Below the pieces are notes generated by a model, which was not told the DNA's origin, searched no databases, and saw only the letters and a program-made list of their open reading frames with translations. A program made the translations under genes and the position numbers. A stretch of DNA of 51,548 bases from positions 1-51,548 of the forward strand of contig JAKPCT010000286.1 of the NCBI GenBank assembly GCA_029553165.1, read 5' to 3'. This document shows positions 9,576 through 17,892 of the stretch, one piece after another; position 1 is the stretch's first letter, and every line of letters starts with the position of its first letter. The DNA is from Bacillota bacterium (GTDB lineage Bacteria > Bacillota > UBA4882 > UBA8346).

Positions 9576-9656
9576 TACTTGCTCCTTAAGTGATTAAACG
9601 TTCGGTAAAGCTAACTAAGTTTATCTGTCTCGTATTCATTTTCACTCAAAATCAAT

Positions 9657-10622
9657 TTAATGGAAACACTTAACAAAATGTTGTTCATTCACATTTTTAA
9701 GAGGGGGGTCCTGTTCTCGGCAAATCGCCATCACTTTTGGACAACGCGGGGCAAACTTACACCCTGATTCTTTACCCGGTAAACTTTCAAACTCACCCTT
9801 TAAAACAGCCTTTCTTTCTTTCCGGACTTTCGGATCAGGGAGCGGAATCGAATCCAACAGCAAGTTAGTATATGGATGAATCGGATTTTGAAAGAGCGCT
9901 GCAGTAGGCCCCAACTCCACGATCTGTCCCAAATACATCACCGCAATCCGGTGGGACAGATGCTTGACTACAGCCAAATCATGGGTAATGAATAAATATG
10001 CAAGATTATATTCCTGACGCAATTTAATAAATAAGTTGATTATTTGCGCCTGGATCGAGACATCCAAGGCTGATACTGCTTCATCACAGACCATAAATAA
10101 CGGATTTAAAGCAATCGCCCGCGCGATCGCAATCCGCTGGCGCTGTCCTCCCGAAAATTCATGCGGGTAACGATGTAAAATTTGCGTTGAAAGGCCAACC
10201 TTCTCCAGCAGCTCCACTACGGCTTCTTCTTTTTGACGGTTATTCTTGACCAGACCATGCTCCATCAATCCCTCTCCAATAATATCCGCAATCGTCATTC
10301 GGGGGTTTAAAGAGGAGTAAGGATCTTGGAAAACAATCTGCATCTGCGGACGATATTGCCGCAACTCCCGTTGGGAGATCCCGGTAATGATCCGGTTATT
10401 AAATTCAATCCGGCCACTGCTCGGCTCAAGCAGACGCAAGATACAACGGCCAAGCGTTGTTTTACCACAACCTGATTCACCCACCAACCCTAAGGTTTCA
10501 CCGGGCGCAATTGTAAAACTAACCCGATCGACCGCTTTGACAACCTGGACTGTCTTCCCGAAAAAGTTGGTCTTTAACGGAAAACTCTTCTGGAGTTCGC
10601 TAACTTCTAAAAGCTTCTTCAT
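9657..10622 (-). CDS. Peptide ABC transporter ATP-binding protein (second YejF half, OppF/DppF type)
   Basis: This ATPase of about 321 residues has the Walker A motif GESGCGKTT, signature SGGQRQRIAIA and Walker B MVCDEAVSALD. It ends in the Opp/Dpp C-terminal extension with the cysteine-bearing FAPRCPKVMAICREQDPP. It energises uptake of oligopeptides or peptide-like compounds by the two permeases upstream. The ATG at 10620-10622 is chosen because AGGTG lies nine bases before it; an in-frame GTG four codons earlier is part of that SD region. It is the last gene of the five-gene importer operon. In E. coli YejF the two ATPase domains are fused in one chain, but here they are separate genes. Confidence 0.9.
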   Translation of the reverse strand: MKKLLEVSELQKSFPLKTNFFGKTVQVVKAVDRVSFTIAPGETLGLVGESGCGKTTLGRCILRLLEPSSGRIEFNNRIITGISQRELRQYRPQMQIVFQDPYSSLNPRMTIADIIGEGLMEHGLVKNNRQKEEAVVELLEKVGLSTQILHRYPHEFSGGQRQRIAIARAIALNPLFMVCDEAVSALDVSIQAQIINLFIKLRQEYNLAYLFITHDLAVVKHLSHRIAVMYLGQIVELGPTAALFQNPIHPYTNLLLDSIPLPDPKVRKERKAVLKGEFESLPGKESGCKFAPRCPKVMAICREQDPPLKNVNEQHFVKCFH

Positions 10623-10667
10623 CAACAAGTACACCTGACAATTATTGTTCTTTCTTACTTACAACTT

Positions 10668-11639
10668 TTAATATAACCAGCAAGCTACCTGATGGCCTTG
10701 GCCAAACTCCCTAATATTTGGTTGTTGCTGCTTACAGATATCCATCGCTTTTGGACAACGCGGCGCAAAGTAACAACCATTTGGTAAATCGTCCGGATCA
10801 GGAATCTGCCCCGGTATTGCCTGCAGTGCTTCAGTCTGTAACAGACTAGGAACCGACTTTAACAAACCTTGCGTATAAGGATGTAATGGTTGGTTAAACA
10901 GCTGGTAAACATCGGTTAATTCAACAAGTTTACCTAAATACATTACTCCAACCCGATCAGCTACTTCCGCAACTATTCCCAGATTATGAGTTATTAAAAG
11001 AACTGCCATTTCGGTCTTCCTTTGTAATTCAAGCATTAAATCTAAAATTTGCGCCTGTACGGTAACATCAAGGGCTGTTGTAGGTTCATCAGCAATCAAT
11101 AGCTGAGGTTGATTAATTAAAGCCATGGCAATCATCGCCCGTTGGCGCATTCCGCCTGATAATTCATGGGGATAAGAATCGTAAAACCGCTTTGGGTCCT
11201 GGATCTCAACCTGTTTCAATACCTCCAAGACTTTGGCTTGGAGATCATTACGGGAAAGAATATTCATATCATTATGAATTTCATAAGCTTCACTAATTTG
11301 GACCCCAATTTTTTTAACCGGGTTAAAACTGCTCATTGGTTCCTGAAAGATCATCCCGATCTCTTTACCACGGATCTTCAACAGTTCCGAAAGTGGCAGT
11401 TTTAACAGATCCCGCTCCTTCCAAACGATCTCACCGGCGACGATCTGTCCCGGAGGTGAAGCCACCAGACGTAAGATCGATAAAGCAGTAACTGATTTAC
11501 CACAACCGGATTCACCAACCAAACCAAAGATCTCCCCTTGATTAATCGTCAGTGATAGACCAGCAACTGCGGTTACCGGAGTCTGATTGTTATTAAACCT
11601 AACTGTAAGATTTTTGATGTCAAGCAGAACTTGATTCAT
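10668..11639 (-). CDS. Peptide ABC transporter ATP-binding protein (first YejF half, OppD/DppD type)
   Basis: This 323-residue ATPase has the Walker A motif GESGCGKSVTALS, Q-loop FQEPMSSFNP, signature LSGGMRQRAMIAMAL and Walker B LLIADEPTTALD. The OppD-type C-terminal motif PNGCYFAPRCPKAMDICKQQQP is also present. The LSGGMRQR form of the signature is typical of the D-type subunit, which pairs with the F-type ATPase encoded next. It lies 12 bases after the YejE-like permease gene within the importer operon. The two ATPases should form the heterodimeric motor of the transporter. Confidence 0.9.
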   Translation of the reverse strand: MNQVLLDIKNLTVRFNNNQTPVTAVAGLSLTINQGEIFGLVGESGCGKSVTALSILRLVASPPGQIVAGEIVWKERDLLKLPLSELLKIRGKEIGMIFQEPMSSFNPVKKIGVQISEAYEIHNDMNILSRNDLQAKVLEVLKQVEIQDPKRFYDSYPHELSGGMRQRAMIAMALINQPQLLIADEPTTALDVTVQAQILDLMLELQRKTEMAVLLITHNLGIVAEVADRVGVMYLGKLVELTDVYQLFNQPLHPYTQGLLKSVPSLLQTEALQAIPGQIPDPDDLPNGCYFAPRCPKAMDICKQQQPNIREFGQGHQVACWLY

Positions 11640-11651
11640 TATTGCTCCACA

Positions 11652-12689
11652 TTACTCCATCTTCTGATAATCTTTAGGATCAAACGCATCCCGAATCCCT
11701 TCACCCACAAAAGCAATCAACAGTAAGACGATGAATAAAGCCAACACCGGAAACAACGACACCCAATAGGAAAACAGATTAGCCATTCCCTGCCGCATTA
11801 ACTCCCCCCAGCTTGGTGTCGGAGCCGGAAGTCCAAACCCCAGAAAATCAAGGGCTGATAATGAAGTGATTGCGCCAATCAAACTAAACGGAAGAAAGGT
11901 AACGATTGGTGTCAGCGCATTCGGTAAAATATGACGGAACATGATCTTCCAGTCACTTACCCCCATAGCCTTCGCTGCTTCAACATATGGCGTTTCCCTT
12001 AATCGAAGAAATTCTGACCGGATATAATATGAGATTCCAATCCAGCCAAAGATAATAAAGATCAGTAATAAGATTAAAAACCCGGTACCCAATGAACTGC
12101 CGATAATCATTACCACATATAAAAACGGCAAGGTTGAAAAGATTTCAATAGCCCGTTGTAACAATAAGTCGAATACTCCTCCAAAATACCCTTGAAAAGC
12201 TCCAATAATAATCCCCAAGATCATACTGCCACAAGTAATCAAAATTGCAAAGCTAAAACTGATACGATAACCATAGATCAAGCGTGTCAATATATCCCTG
12301 CCACGGTCGTCGGTCCCCATTAAATTTTTGAAAGTCGGCCGCGAAGGATGATAAACATCCAAATCAAACAGTGATTCATTGGGACCATACGGAATAAGTG
12401 GAAATAATATAAAATTCCCTTTTCCTGCTTTAAAACTATCAGCTTCCCTTAATCGTTTATAATCCGGTTTTTCATTGGCTTCCAGTCCAAAATGGCTTCC
12501 GTCATAAAAACGGAGTACCGGAAAGTAAAACTTACTCTGGTAACGGACCACCAACGGCTGATCATTGGCAATAAAGTTGGCTAACAAAGAGAGCCCATAG
12601 AAGATCATTAAGATCCACAATGAGTAATAAGCTCTTTTCATCTGTTTGAACTTGGCAATTCGACGTGCAGTTAACGGTGAAATTCGCAA
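11652..12689 (-). CDS. yejE: YejE-like peptide ABC transporter permease
   Basis: This 345-residue inner-membrane protein is of the OppC/DppC class. It has an N-terminal membrane helix (about 25-45), a long extracytoplasmic insert including NDQPLVVRYQSKFYFPVLRF, the LMGTDDRGRDILTRL segment before the core, and the coupling motif EAAKAMGVSDWKIMFRHILPNA. The insert with the LVVRYxxKxYFPV pattern is specific to the YejE branch, whose E. coli system imports microcin C and other peptides. The C-terminus ends FDPKDYQKME. It sits between yejB-like and the first ATPase gene, with short gaps, in a yejABEF-like order. The physiological peptide substrate is unknown. Confidence 0.9.
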   Translation of the reverse strand: MRISPLTARRIAKFKQMKRAYYSLWILMIFYGLSLLANFIANDQPLVVRYQSKFYFPVLRFYDGSHFGLEANEKPDYKRLREADSFKAGKGNFILFPLIPYGPNESLFDLDVYHPSRPTFKNLMGTDDRGRDILTRLIYGYRISFSFAILITCGSMILGIIIGAFQGYFGGVFDLLLQRAIEIFSTLPFLYVVMIIGSSLGTGFLILLLIFIIFGWIGISYYIRSEFLRLRETPYVEAAKAMGVSDWKIMFRHILPNALTPIVTFLPFSLIGAITSLSALDFLGFGLPAPTPSWGELMRQGMANLFSYWVSLFPVLALFIVLLLIAFVGEGIRDAFDPKDYQKME

Positions 12690-12707
12690 ACTGACCCTCC
12701 ATCAAAA

Positions 12708-13715
12708 TTAACGTAATTTAATCCGCGGATCGACCAGCATCAGACAGAAGTCGGAGATGATCCGGCCAATCAGCATCAGCATACTGGAGATCACAATCAA
12801 ACCAAGTGCTACCGGATAATCCCGGTTGACAATTGCCTGATAACCCAGTAATCCCATTCCGTCAATGGTAAAAATCGTCTCAATTAAGAAAGAACCCGAT
12901 AACACCACACCAATAATCATCCCAATATTGGTGGTAATCGGAATCAAGGCATTTCGTAACGCATGCCGGAATACTGCCTTACGGTATGAGAGCCCTTTGG
13001 CCATTGCTGTCCTCATATAATCCTGACTTAACTGTTCCAACAGCGAATTTTTCATCAGTAAAGTTAGAGAAGCAAAACCTCCGATTGTATAACAGATAAC
13101 CGGTAAAAACAGATGGTGGAGATAATCAATGATCTTACCGAATAACGACAACTCCTCAAAATATTCCGAAACCACCCCGCTGATTGGAAAGAGGTTCCAA
13201 AAACTGCCTCCTCCGAAGAGGATTATTAATACCACTGCCAAGGCAAAGGGTGGGATCGAATAACCAAGAAAGATCAAAAAGCTGCTCCAGTTGTCAAAGG
13301 CATCACCATGTTGCAGTGCTTTTTTGATTCCTAACGGAATACAGACTAAATACGTAACGAATAAGCCTACCAATCCAAAAGTCAGCGAGATCGGGATTCG
13401 GCTTAGAATTACTTCCAGTACCGGCTTTTCGTAACTATAGGAAGTTCCGAAATCTAACCGGAGCAACTTACCTAACCAGGTAAAATAGCGGGTTAAGATC
13501 GGTTTATCAAAACCATAATACTCCTTAAGCCGCTCAACCTCTTCAGTGGAGATCGTGTAACCGCCAAATTCCTGTCGATTAGCCATCTTCATCTGTTGCA
13601 ATGCCTGCTCTACCGGACCACCGGGAACCACCTGCATAATCAGAAAACAGACTAAAGTAATCCCCAACATCGTTGGTACAATCAGTAATAGACGTTTGAC
13701 TAAATAGGAGTACAT
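12708..13715 (-). CDS. yejB: YejB-like peptide ABC transporter permease
   Basis: This 335-residue polytopic permease is of the OppB/DppB class. The first helix is the usual LVKRLLLIVPTMLGITLVCF followed by the YejB-type VVPGGPVEQAL loop. The EYYGFDKPILTRY segment and the coupling loop MRTAMAKGLSYRKAVFRHALRNA follow. About six membrane helices are visible. It starts 18 bases after the stop of the binding protein gene and is followed by the YejE-like permease, with which it should form the membrane channel. The PGGPVE motif and operon order favour YejB over a generic DppB. Confidence 0.9.
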   Translation of the reverse strand: MYSYLVKRLLLIVPTMLGITLVCFLIMQVVPGGPVEQALQQMKMANRQEFGGYTISTEEVERLKEYYGFDKPILTRYFTWLGKLLRLDFGTSYSYEKPVLEVILSRIPISLTFGLVGLFVTYLVCIPLGIKKALQHGDAFDNWSSFLIFLGYSIPPFALAVVLIILFGGGSFWNLFPISGVVSEYFEELSLFGKIIDYLHHLFLPVICYTIGGFASLTLLMKNSLLEQLSQDYMRTAMAKGLSYRKAVFRHALRNALIPITTNIGMIIGVVLSGSFLIETIFTIDGMGLLGYQAIVNRDYPVALGLIVISSMLMLIGRIISDFCLMLVDPRIKLR

Positions 13716-13733
13716 CTAACCTCTCCCAACCTT

Positions 13734-15488
13734 TTATTTCCCGGCCTGTTGATCAAAATATACTTCTTCCGGCTTACCGGGTAAACTTTGTTTTTTTCGA
13801 ACAGCTTCAGAATAGCGTTCCGCTTTTACAGGGTCAATCCACCAGTACTTTAAAATTCCACTGGAGTATTTTGGAAATACCGTCTTTGGCATCCCAAAGA
13901 TGTTTTTATAAAGAATTCTTGAATATCCAGCCTCCCAATATAGTACATAAGGATAATCCTGATAGATCAATGAATCAATCTGTTTAATTATTTCATTCCG
14001 TTTGTTAACATCAAACATTGGCGGTAAAGTAGCAATCAACTGATCGACTTTAGGGTTGCTGTATCCGGGCAGATTACTGCCACCAGCAGCAGCAAGGTGT
14101 TTTGAGTGCCACAGTTGTTCCGGATCGGTAAATAACGCTGCCGACCAGGCGATCTCCACCCCATCAAAATCATACTCATCCATCTTCTTAATTAACGTAG
14201 CCCAGGAAAGGCGTTCCAGGTTCACTTTAACACCGATCCGTTTACAAGCTTCCGTAAAAATTGTCAAATATTTTTCTGAATCTTCAATTGTATAAGAGAT
14301 CGTAAACTCTAATCTTTCACCTTTCGCATTGACCAAATAGCCATCTTTTCCCAGACGGTTAAAACCAGCTTCCTGGAGTAACTGTTTCGCTAAAGCCGGG
14401 TTATATTCGATCAGTTGATTTGGCTTCTCAGCACTGGAATACAGCGACGGGAAGTAAGAAGTAAGCGGTCGATACTGATCAAACATGATCCGCTTCAGAA
14501 TTGTCTGCCGATCTAACAAGTGATTGATTGCTTTACGAATCCTAACGTCTTTAAAGATCGGTCTTCTGGTATTGAGCGCAATTCCCCCAAACCCCCGGGG
14601 TGCATAGTTATAGATCTTTTGCTTAATGATCCAATTCTTCTTAAAAGGCTCCGTATTGGTCTCAGTAACCCACCGTTTAGCAGTGATCTCATCAAAGATA
14701 TCAAATTCTCCCTTTTTAAAGGCCTCAAAAGCCATATCCCGGTTCATCACTTTAAATTTGATTGTTTCAAAGTTATAGGTACCGCGGCGGTGTGACATCT
14801 GATCGGCCCAATAATTTTTCTTGCGTTGTAAAGTATAATAGCGGCCTTCTTTAACTTCTGTCAGTTCATATGGCCCACTGCCTCCGGGCAGGCTCATGTT
14901 AAAACTTTTATTGAAGTCCTTCCCTTCAAAGAGATGTTTTGGCAAAATATTCAATCCCGCTAATGCTTCCATATTTTTGTAATGAACTGTATTAGTAGTA
15001 AAGACGATTGTCGAACGGTCAATAATTTTCGGAGGATTAAAACGGCCATAATAGATTCGGGCAACAGTAGCTAAATTTTTGGAATTCATTATTGTATCAT
15101 AAGTGAATTTGATATCCTCGACAGTAATTGGTTTCCCATCCGCCCACCGGGCCAAAGGATTAATTTTAACAGTAAACTCTTTCTTATTGGCTGATACGGT
15201 AATTGATTCGGCAATCACCGGTTGATATTCCAAGGTATTAGGGTCTAATTCCATCAGTGATTCATAGACCAAATTAAATACTTGAGAAGCATCAACTGAA
15301 GTATTAATATAATAATTAAATGACTTTGGAAACTCGGAAGTATGGAGATTTAACACTCCTCCACGAACTGCCTTCGGATCCCCAAAGGGTTCATTCGGCG
15401 ATGCAGCGACCTGCCCAAACAAATATAATGCAAATATAAGAACAAATCCCAGAACAAAGCTTTTTCTAACGACTGTTTTTGATGGCAT
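13734..15488 (-). CDS. yejA: YejA-like extracellular peptide-binding protein (SBP family 5)
   Basis: This 584-residue protein has an N-terminal signal peptide (basic MPSKTVVRK, hydrophobic core to about residue 28, AAS before the mature part). There is no lipobox cysteine, so it would be free in a periplasm or cleaved and released. The mature protein is a family 5 solute-binding protein; NYINTSVDASQVFNLVYESL and SGPYELTEVKEGRYYTL match YejA-type proteins. It captures peptides for the permeases encoded directly downstream. SD is a run of six G, nine bases before the ATG. A soluble rather than lipidated binding protein is more usual in cells with an outer membrane, a mild hint at a diderm envelope. 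Confidence 0.88.
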   Translation of the reverse strand: MPSKTVVRKSFVLGFVLIFALYLFGQVAASPNEPFGDPKAVRGGVLNLHTSEFPKSFNYYINTSVDASQVFNLVYESLMELDPNTLEYQPVIAESITVSANKKEFTVKINPLARWADGKPITVEDIKFTYDTIMNSKNLATVARIYYGRFNPPKIIDRSTIVFTTNTVHYKNMEALAGLNILPKHLFEGKDFNKSFNMSLPGGSGPYELTEVKEGRYYTLQRKKNYWADQMSHRRGTYNFETIKFKVMNRDMAFEAFKKGEFDIFDEITAKRWVTETNTEPFKKNWIIKQKIYNYAPRGFGGIALNTRRPIFKDVRIRKAINHLLDRQTILKRIMFDQYRPLTSYFPSLYSSAEKPNQLIEYNPALAKQLLQEAGFNRLGKDGYLVNAKGERLEFTISYTIEDSEKYLTIFTEACKRIGVKVNLERLSWATLIKKMDEYDFDGVEIAWSAALFTDPEQLWHSKHLAAAGGSNLPGYSNPKVDQLIATLPPMFDVNKRNEIIKQIDSLIYQDYPYVLYWEAGYSRILYKNIFGMPKTVFPKYSSGILKYWWIDPVKAERYSEAVRKKQSLPGKPEEVYFDQQAGK

Positions 15489-15563
15489 TAGCGCAACTAC
15501 CCCCCATTTATAATCCTGCTATTTATACTTCGACATTGCTACCGAAGAAACCTGCTCATTATA

Positions 15564-15601
15564 ACAACAACGGGATAACCGCAAGGTTATCCCGCTTTTT
15601 T
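15564..15601. terminator. Hairpin between hom and yejA, possibly bidirectional terminator
   Basis: A perfect 10-base-pair stem (15571-15580 with 15585-15594, loop GCAA) lies just after the hom stop. For minus-strand transcripts it is followed only by TTGTTGTTAT. On the plus strand it is followed by seven T. It probably ends hom transcription and may stop antisense transcripts running the other way. Confidence 0.6.
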
Positions 15602-15603
15602 TG

Positions 15604-16905
15604 CTAAAACAATCGTAACCGCAAATAATCATCCTTGACGAAATCATATTTTCCAATCTTCGCTAAGGCATCGTTCATATCTTTCTCCCGCGCCTGGTGG
15701 GTTAACAGAACAATCGGCACATAATGCTCCTGTTCATGAGTTTCTAATTGTACCATTGAAGCGATTGAAATATTAAATTCACCCAATACACCGGCAATCC
15801 TCGACAGAATCCCCGGCTCATCCAGAGTAAAGAACCTTAAATAATAGCGGTTACTAATCTCCTCAATTGGGACAACCTTCACCTCATTTTCAGGATTAAA
15901 AGTCCGGTTACAAAGGTGTCTATCTTCCTTTAACAGCAAATCACGTGATAAATCGACAATATCACTGACGATCGCGCTGGCCGTTGGACGTTCTCCGGCT
16001 CCCGGACCATAAAACATCGTACTTCCGACAAAATCCCCCTTTACAAAGACCGCGTTTAATTCATTACTGACCGCCGCCAGTAGATGGCTATTGGGAACCA
16101 AAGTCGGATGCACCCGTAGGTCCAATCCTTCAGGTTGCTCCCGGTAGACCGCCAACAGTTTGATCACGTAACCAAAATCCTTGGCAAACTTGATATCAAG
16201 CTTTGTAATCTTGGTTATTCCTTCAACTGATAATTTATTGAAGTCGACAAACCCCGACGCGGCAATTGAAGCCAAAATAGTTAACTTATGAGCAGCATCA
16301 CCGCCACCAACATCCAAAGTCGGATCAGCCTCGGCAAACCCTTTCGCCTTGGCTTCTTGCAGCGCTTGTCCGAATTCCATCTCTTCCTGATACATCCGGG
16401 TTAAGATATAGTTGGAGGTCCCATTTAAGATCCCGTACATACTTTGAATCTTATTGGCAACCAGTCCTTCCCGGAGTCCTTTAATAATCGGAATCCCTCC
16501 ACCGACACTGGCTTCAAACATCAAATCAACACCGTACTCCTGAGCCAGCTTGAAGAGCTCTCTTCCTTTTGTCGCAATTAAGGCTTTATTGGCAGTAACT
16601 ACATGTTTCCGGTTTTTTAAGGCTTTAGCAACAAAGGTATATGCAGGCTCATAACCACCAATCGTTTCAATGATAATATCAATCGAAGCATCATCCAACA
16701 ATTGATTGGCATCCCGGTAACAGTTTACCCCTGTCAAATCAAGATTCCGATCGATATCCCAGTTTAATTCGGCAATCCCGGATAACTTGAAAGTCAATCC
16801 GGTCCTGGTTGTTAAGAGATCTTTTTGCTCTAACAGAATTCGGGCAACACCGGTTCCAACCGTTCCCAATCCAATTATTCCAACATTAACCTGATTATCT
16901 TTCAT
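15604..16905 (-). CDS. hom: Homoserine dehydrogenase with ACT domain
   Basis: This 433-residue enzyme reduces aspartate semialdehyde to homoserine with NAD(P)H, the branch to threonine, methionine and isoleucine. The N-terminal Rossmann motif GLGTVGTGVARIL (residues 12-24), the homoserine-binding region GILNGTSNYILTRM and AKAKGFAEADPTLDVGGGDAAHK, and a C-terminal ACT domain (from about 355, with DEPGILSRIAGVLGEFNISI) give the standard Firmicute architecture. ACT domains usually mediate threonine feedback. The ATG has AAAGGAG eight bases upstream. A T-box leader precedes it, so transcription should depend on uncharged tRNA, most plausibly tRNA-Thr. No thrB or thrC follows; the transcript appears to end at the hairpin near 15571. 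Confidence 0.95.
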   Translation of the reverse strand: MKDNQVNVGIIGLGTVGTGVARILLEQKDLLTTRTGLTFKLSGIAELNWDIDRNLDLTGVNCYRDANQLLDDASIDIIIETIGGYEPAYTFVAKALKNRKHVVTANKALIATKGRELFKLAQEYGVDLMFEASVGGGIPIIKGLREGLVANKIQSMYGILNGTSNYILTRMYQEEMEFGQALQEAKAKGFAEADPTLDVGGGDAAHKLTILASIAASGFVDFNKLSVEGITKITKLDIKFAKDFGYVIKLLAVYREQPEGLDLRVHPTLVPNSHLLAAVSNELNAVFVKGDFVGSTMFYGPGAGERPTASAIVSDIVDLSRDLLLKEDRHLCNRTFNPENEVKVVPIEEISNRYYLRFFTLDEPGILSRIAGVLGEFNISIASMVQLETHEQEHYVPIVLLTHQAREKDMNDALAKIGKYDFVKDDYLRLRLF

Positions 16906-16940
16906 TTAACTCAACTCCTTTGAAGTTATTCAAGAAATTA

Positions 16941-16976
16941 AAAAGTCTTCCATCCTATCAAAAAAGGACGAAAGAC
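16941..16976 (-). terminator. Regulated terminator of the hom T-box leader
   Basis: On the minus strand GTCTTTCGTCC (16966-16976) pairs with GGATGGAAGAC (16945-16955) using two G-U pairs, followed by a short U run. The 5' arm follows closely on the antiterminator element and is the usual alternative pairing that attenuates transcription when the tRNA is charged. Confidence 0.8.
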
Positions 16977-17180
16977 ATTACTCCCGTGGTTCCACCTTTT
17001 TGGTTGATACAAAAGCATCAACCACTCATTACGGATAACGGCCGTTTCCCGTATAACCTTACTGACGATTTCAGGTTATCACTCCAGGATGGTAGCACCG
17101 GTTTGAATCAAGAAAAGCTTTCAGCCACGGCTTTTCATCTCTAATGATTCGATGAGCGGTACCATGTTCCTGTCATCGTT
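16941..17180 (-). promoter_or_regulatory. T-box riboswitch leader of hom
   Basis: The conserved antiterminator box AGGTGGAACCACGGGAG lies at 16981-16997 (minus strand), followed by the alternative terminator. Upstream, Stem I begins near 17177 (GATGACAGG). Its distal part has an AGAGATG bowl near 17135 and a terminal GGCTG loop near 17125, closed by GAAAAGC/GCTTTTC and GAATCA/TGATTC pairs. The basal pairing CAGGA/TCCTG encloses CTACCA, in which ACC followed by A is the best specifier triplet, implying tRNA-Thr. Stem II (AUAACCU/AGGUUAU) and stem III (GGTTGAT/ATCAACC) are also visible. The leader lies between a consensus-like promoter and hom. Confidence 0.92.
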
Positions 17181-17194
17181 TTAATTTTGGAATA

Positions 17195-17223
17195 AATATA
17201 TCATTGAATCGCCAAAAAGTCAA
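17195..17223 (-). promoter_or_regulatory. Sigma-A type promoter for hom
   Basis: Minus-strand -35 TTGACT (17218-17223), 17-base spacer and -10 TATATT (17195-17200) are placed so that transcription would begin about ten bases before Stem I of the T-box. It lies directly after the rpmA terminator. Confidence 0.8.
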
Positions 17224-17235
17224 TTAATGTTTATT

Positions 17236-17258
17236 AAAAAACCTGGCAATTTGCCAGG
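17236..17258 (-). terminator. Terminator of the rplU-prp-rpmA operon
   Basis: CCTGGCAAATTGCCAGG forms a GC-rich hairpin (17242-17258) followed on the minus strand by six T. It lies just after the rpmA stop. Confidence 0.9.
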
Positions 17259-17265
17259 TTAAAGG

Positions 17266-17556
17266 TTAAGCTGAAACTTGATTTTCATAGACACTGACTT
17301 GTTTGCCGGTTTTACCAACCCGTTCAAACTTTACGTAGCCATCAATCTTAGCGAACAAGGTGTCGTCTTTTCCAATACCGACGTTGGTTCCAGGATGAAA
17401 TTTGGTCCCACGCTGTCTTACCAAAATACTGCCAGCGCTTACAAATTGACCTGCAAACCGTTTGACTCCAAGTCGTTTGGACTCACTATCACGTCCGTTT
17501 CTGGAGCTACCGACTCCCTTTTTATGAGCAAAAAACTGTAAATCAAAACGTAACAT
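17266..17556 (-). CDS. rpmA: 50S ribosomal protein L27 with Prp-cleaved extension
   Basis: This 96-residue L27 lies at the peptidyl-transferase centre side of the large subunit. The core [21 protein letters not shown], the [15 protein letters not shown] segment and YVKFER are typical. It begins with MLRFDLQFF, the nine-residue Firmicute extension removed after FF by the protease Prp. Removal exposes the mature AHKKG end needed for translation. The Prp gene lies immediately upstream. The operon order L21-Prp-L27 is the conserved one. A terminator follows within ten bases of the stop. Confidence 0.97.
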   Translation of the reverse strand: MLRFDLQFFAHKKGVGSSRNGRDSESKRLGVKRFAGQFVSAGSILVRQRGTKFHPGTNVGIGKDDTLFAKIDGYVKFERVGKTGKQVSVYENQVSA

Positions 17557-17559
17557 TTT

Positions 17560-17892
17560 TTACACCTCCGCTTCACCGAGACTTAAATGCTCAGGATACT
17601 GGCACTTGATCTCATTTAAACCTAGAAGCATTGTCTTTATTAATAATTCAACCTTATCGGTTAATTCCGGTTTATTAACCCATTTACAATCAATTAATCC
17701 GGTCTCCGCATCGACTTGCAGCTTCAGCTCAAGACCTAATATTTGTTCCATTGCCAGAATGGTAGTATGAGTTAATACTGAAATTGCGGAACAGACAATA
17801 TCTGTCCCTCGCTCACCATAACCAGCATGTCCCAAACACTTTAAATGATTGTAACATCCATTATGGTCATAACCCCAAGATATTCGTACCAT
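17560..17892 (-). CDS. prp: Ribosomal-processing cysteine protease Prp
   Basis: This 110-residue protein lies between L21 and L27. It has the Prp dyad motifs: the histidine in CLGHAGYGERG (residues 19-29) and the cysteine in DIVCSAISVL (31-40). Prp cuts the N-terminal extension of L27. The extension LQFF is present in the adjacent rpmA, so enzyme and substrate match. Its ATG overlaps the rplU stop by one base and its stop is three bases from rpmA, so expression is coupled. The length fits the YsxB family. Confidence 0.93.
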   Translation of the reverse strand: MVRISWGYDHNGCYNHLKCLGHAGYGERGTDIVCSAISVLTHTTILAMEQILGLELKLQVDAETGLIDCKWVNKPELTDKVELLIKTMLLGLNEIKCQYPEHLSLGEAEV

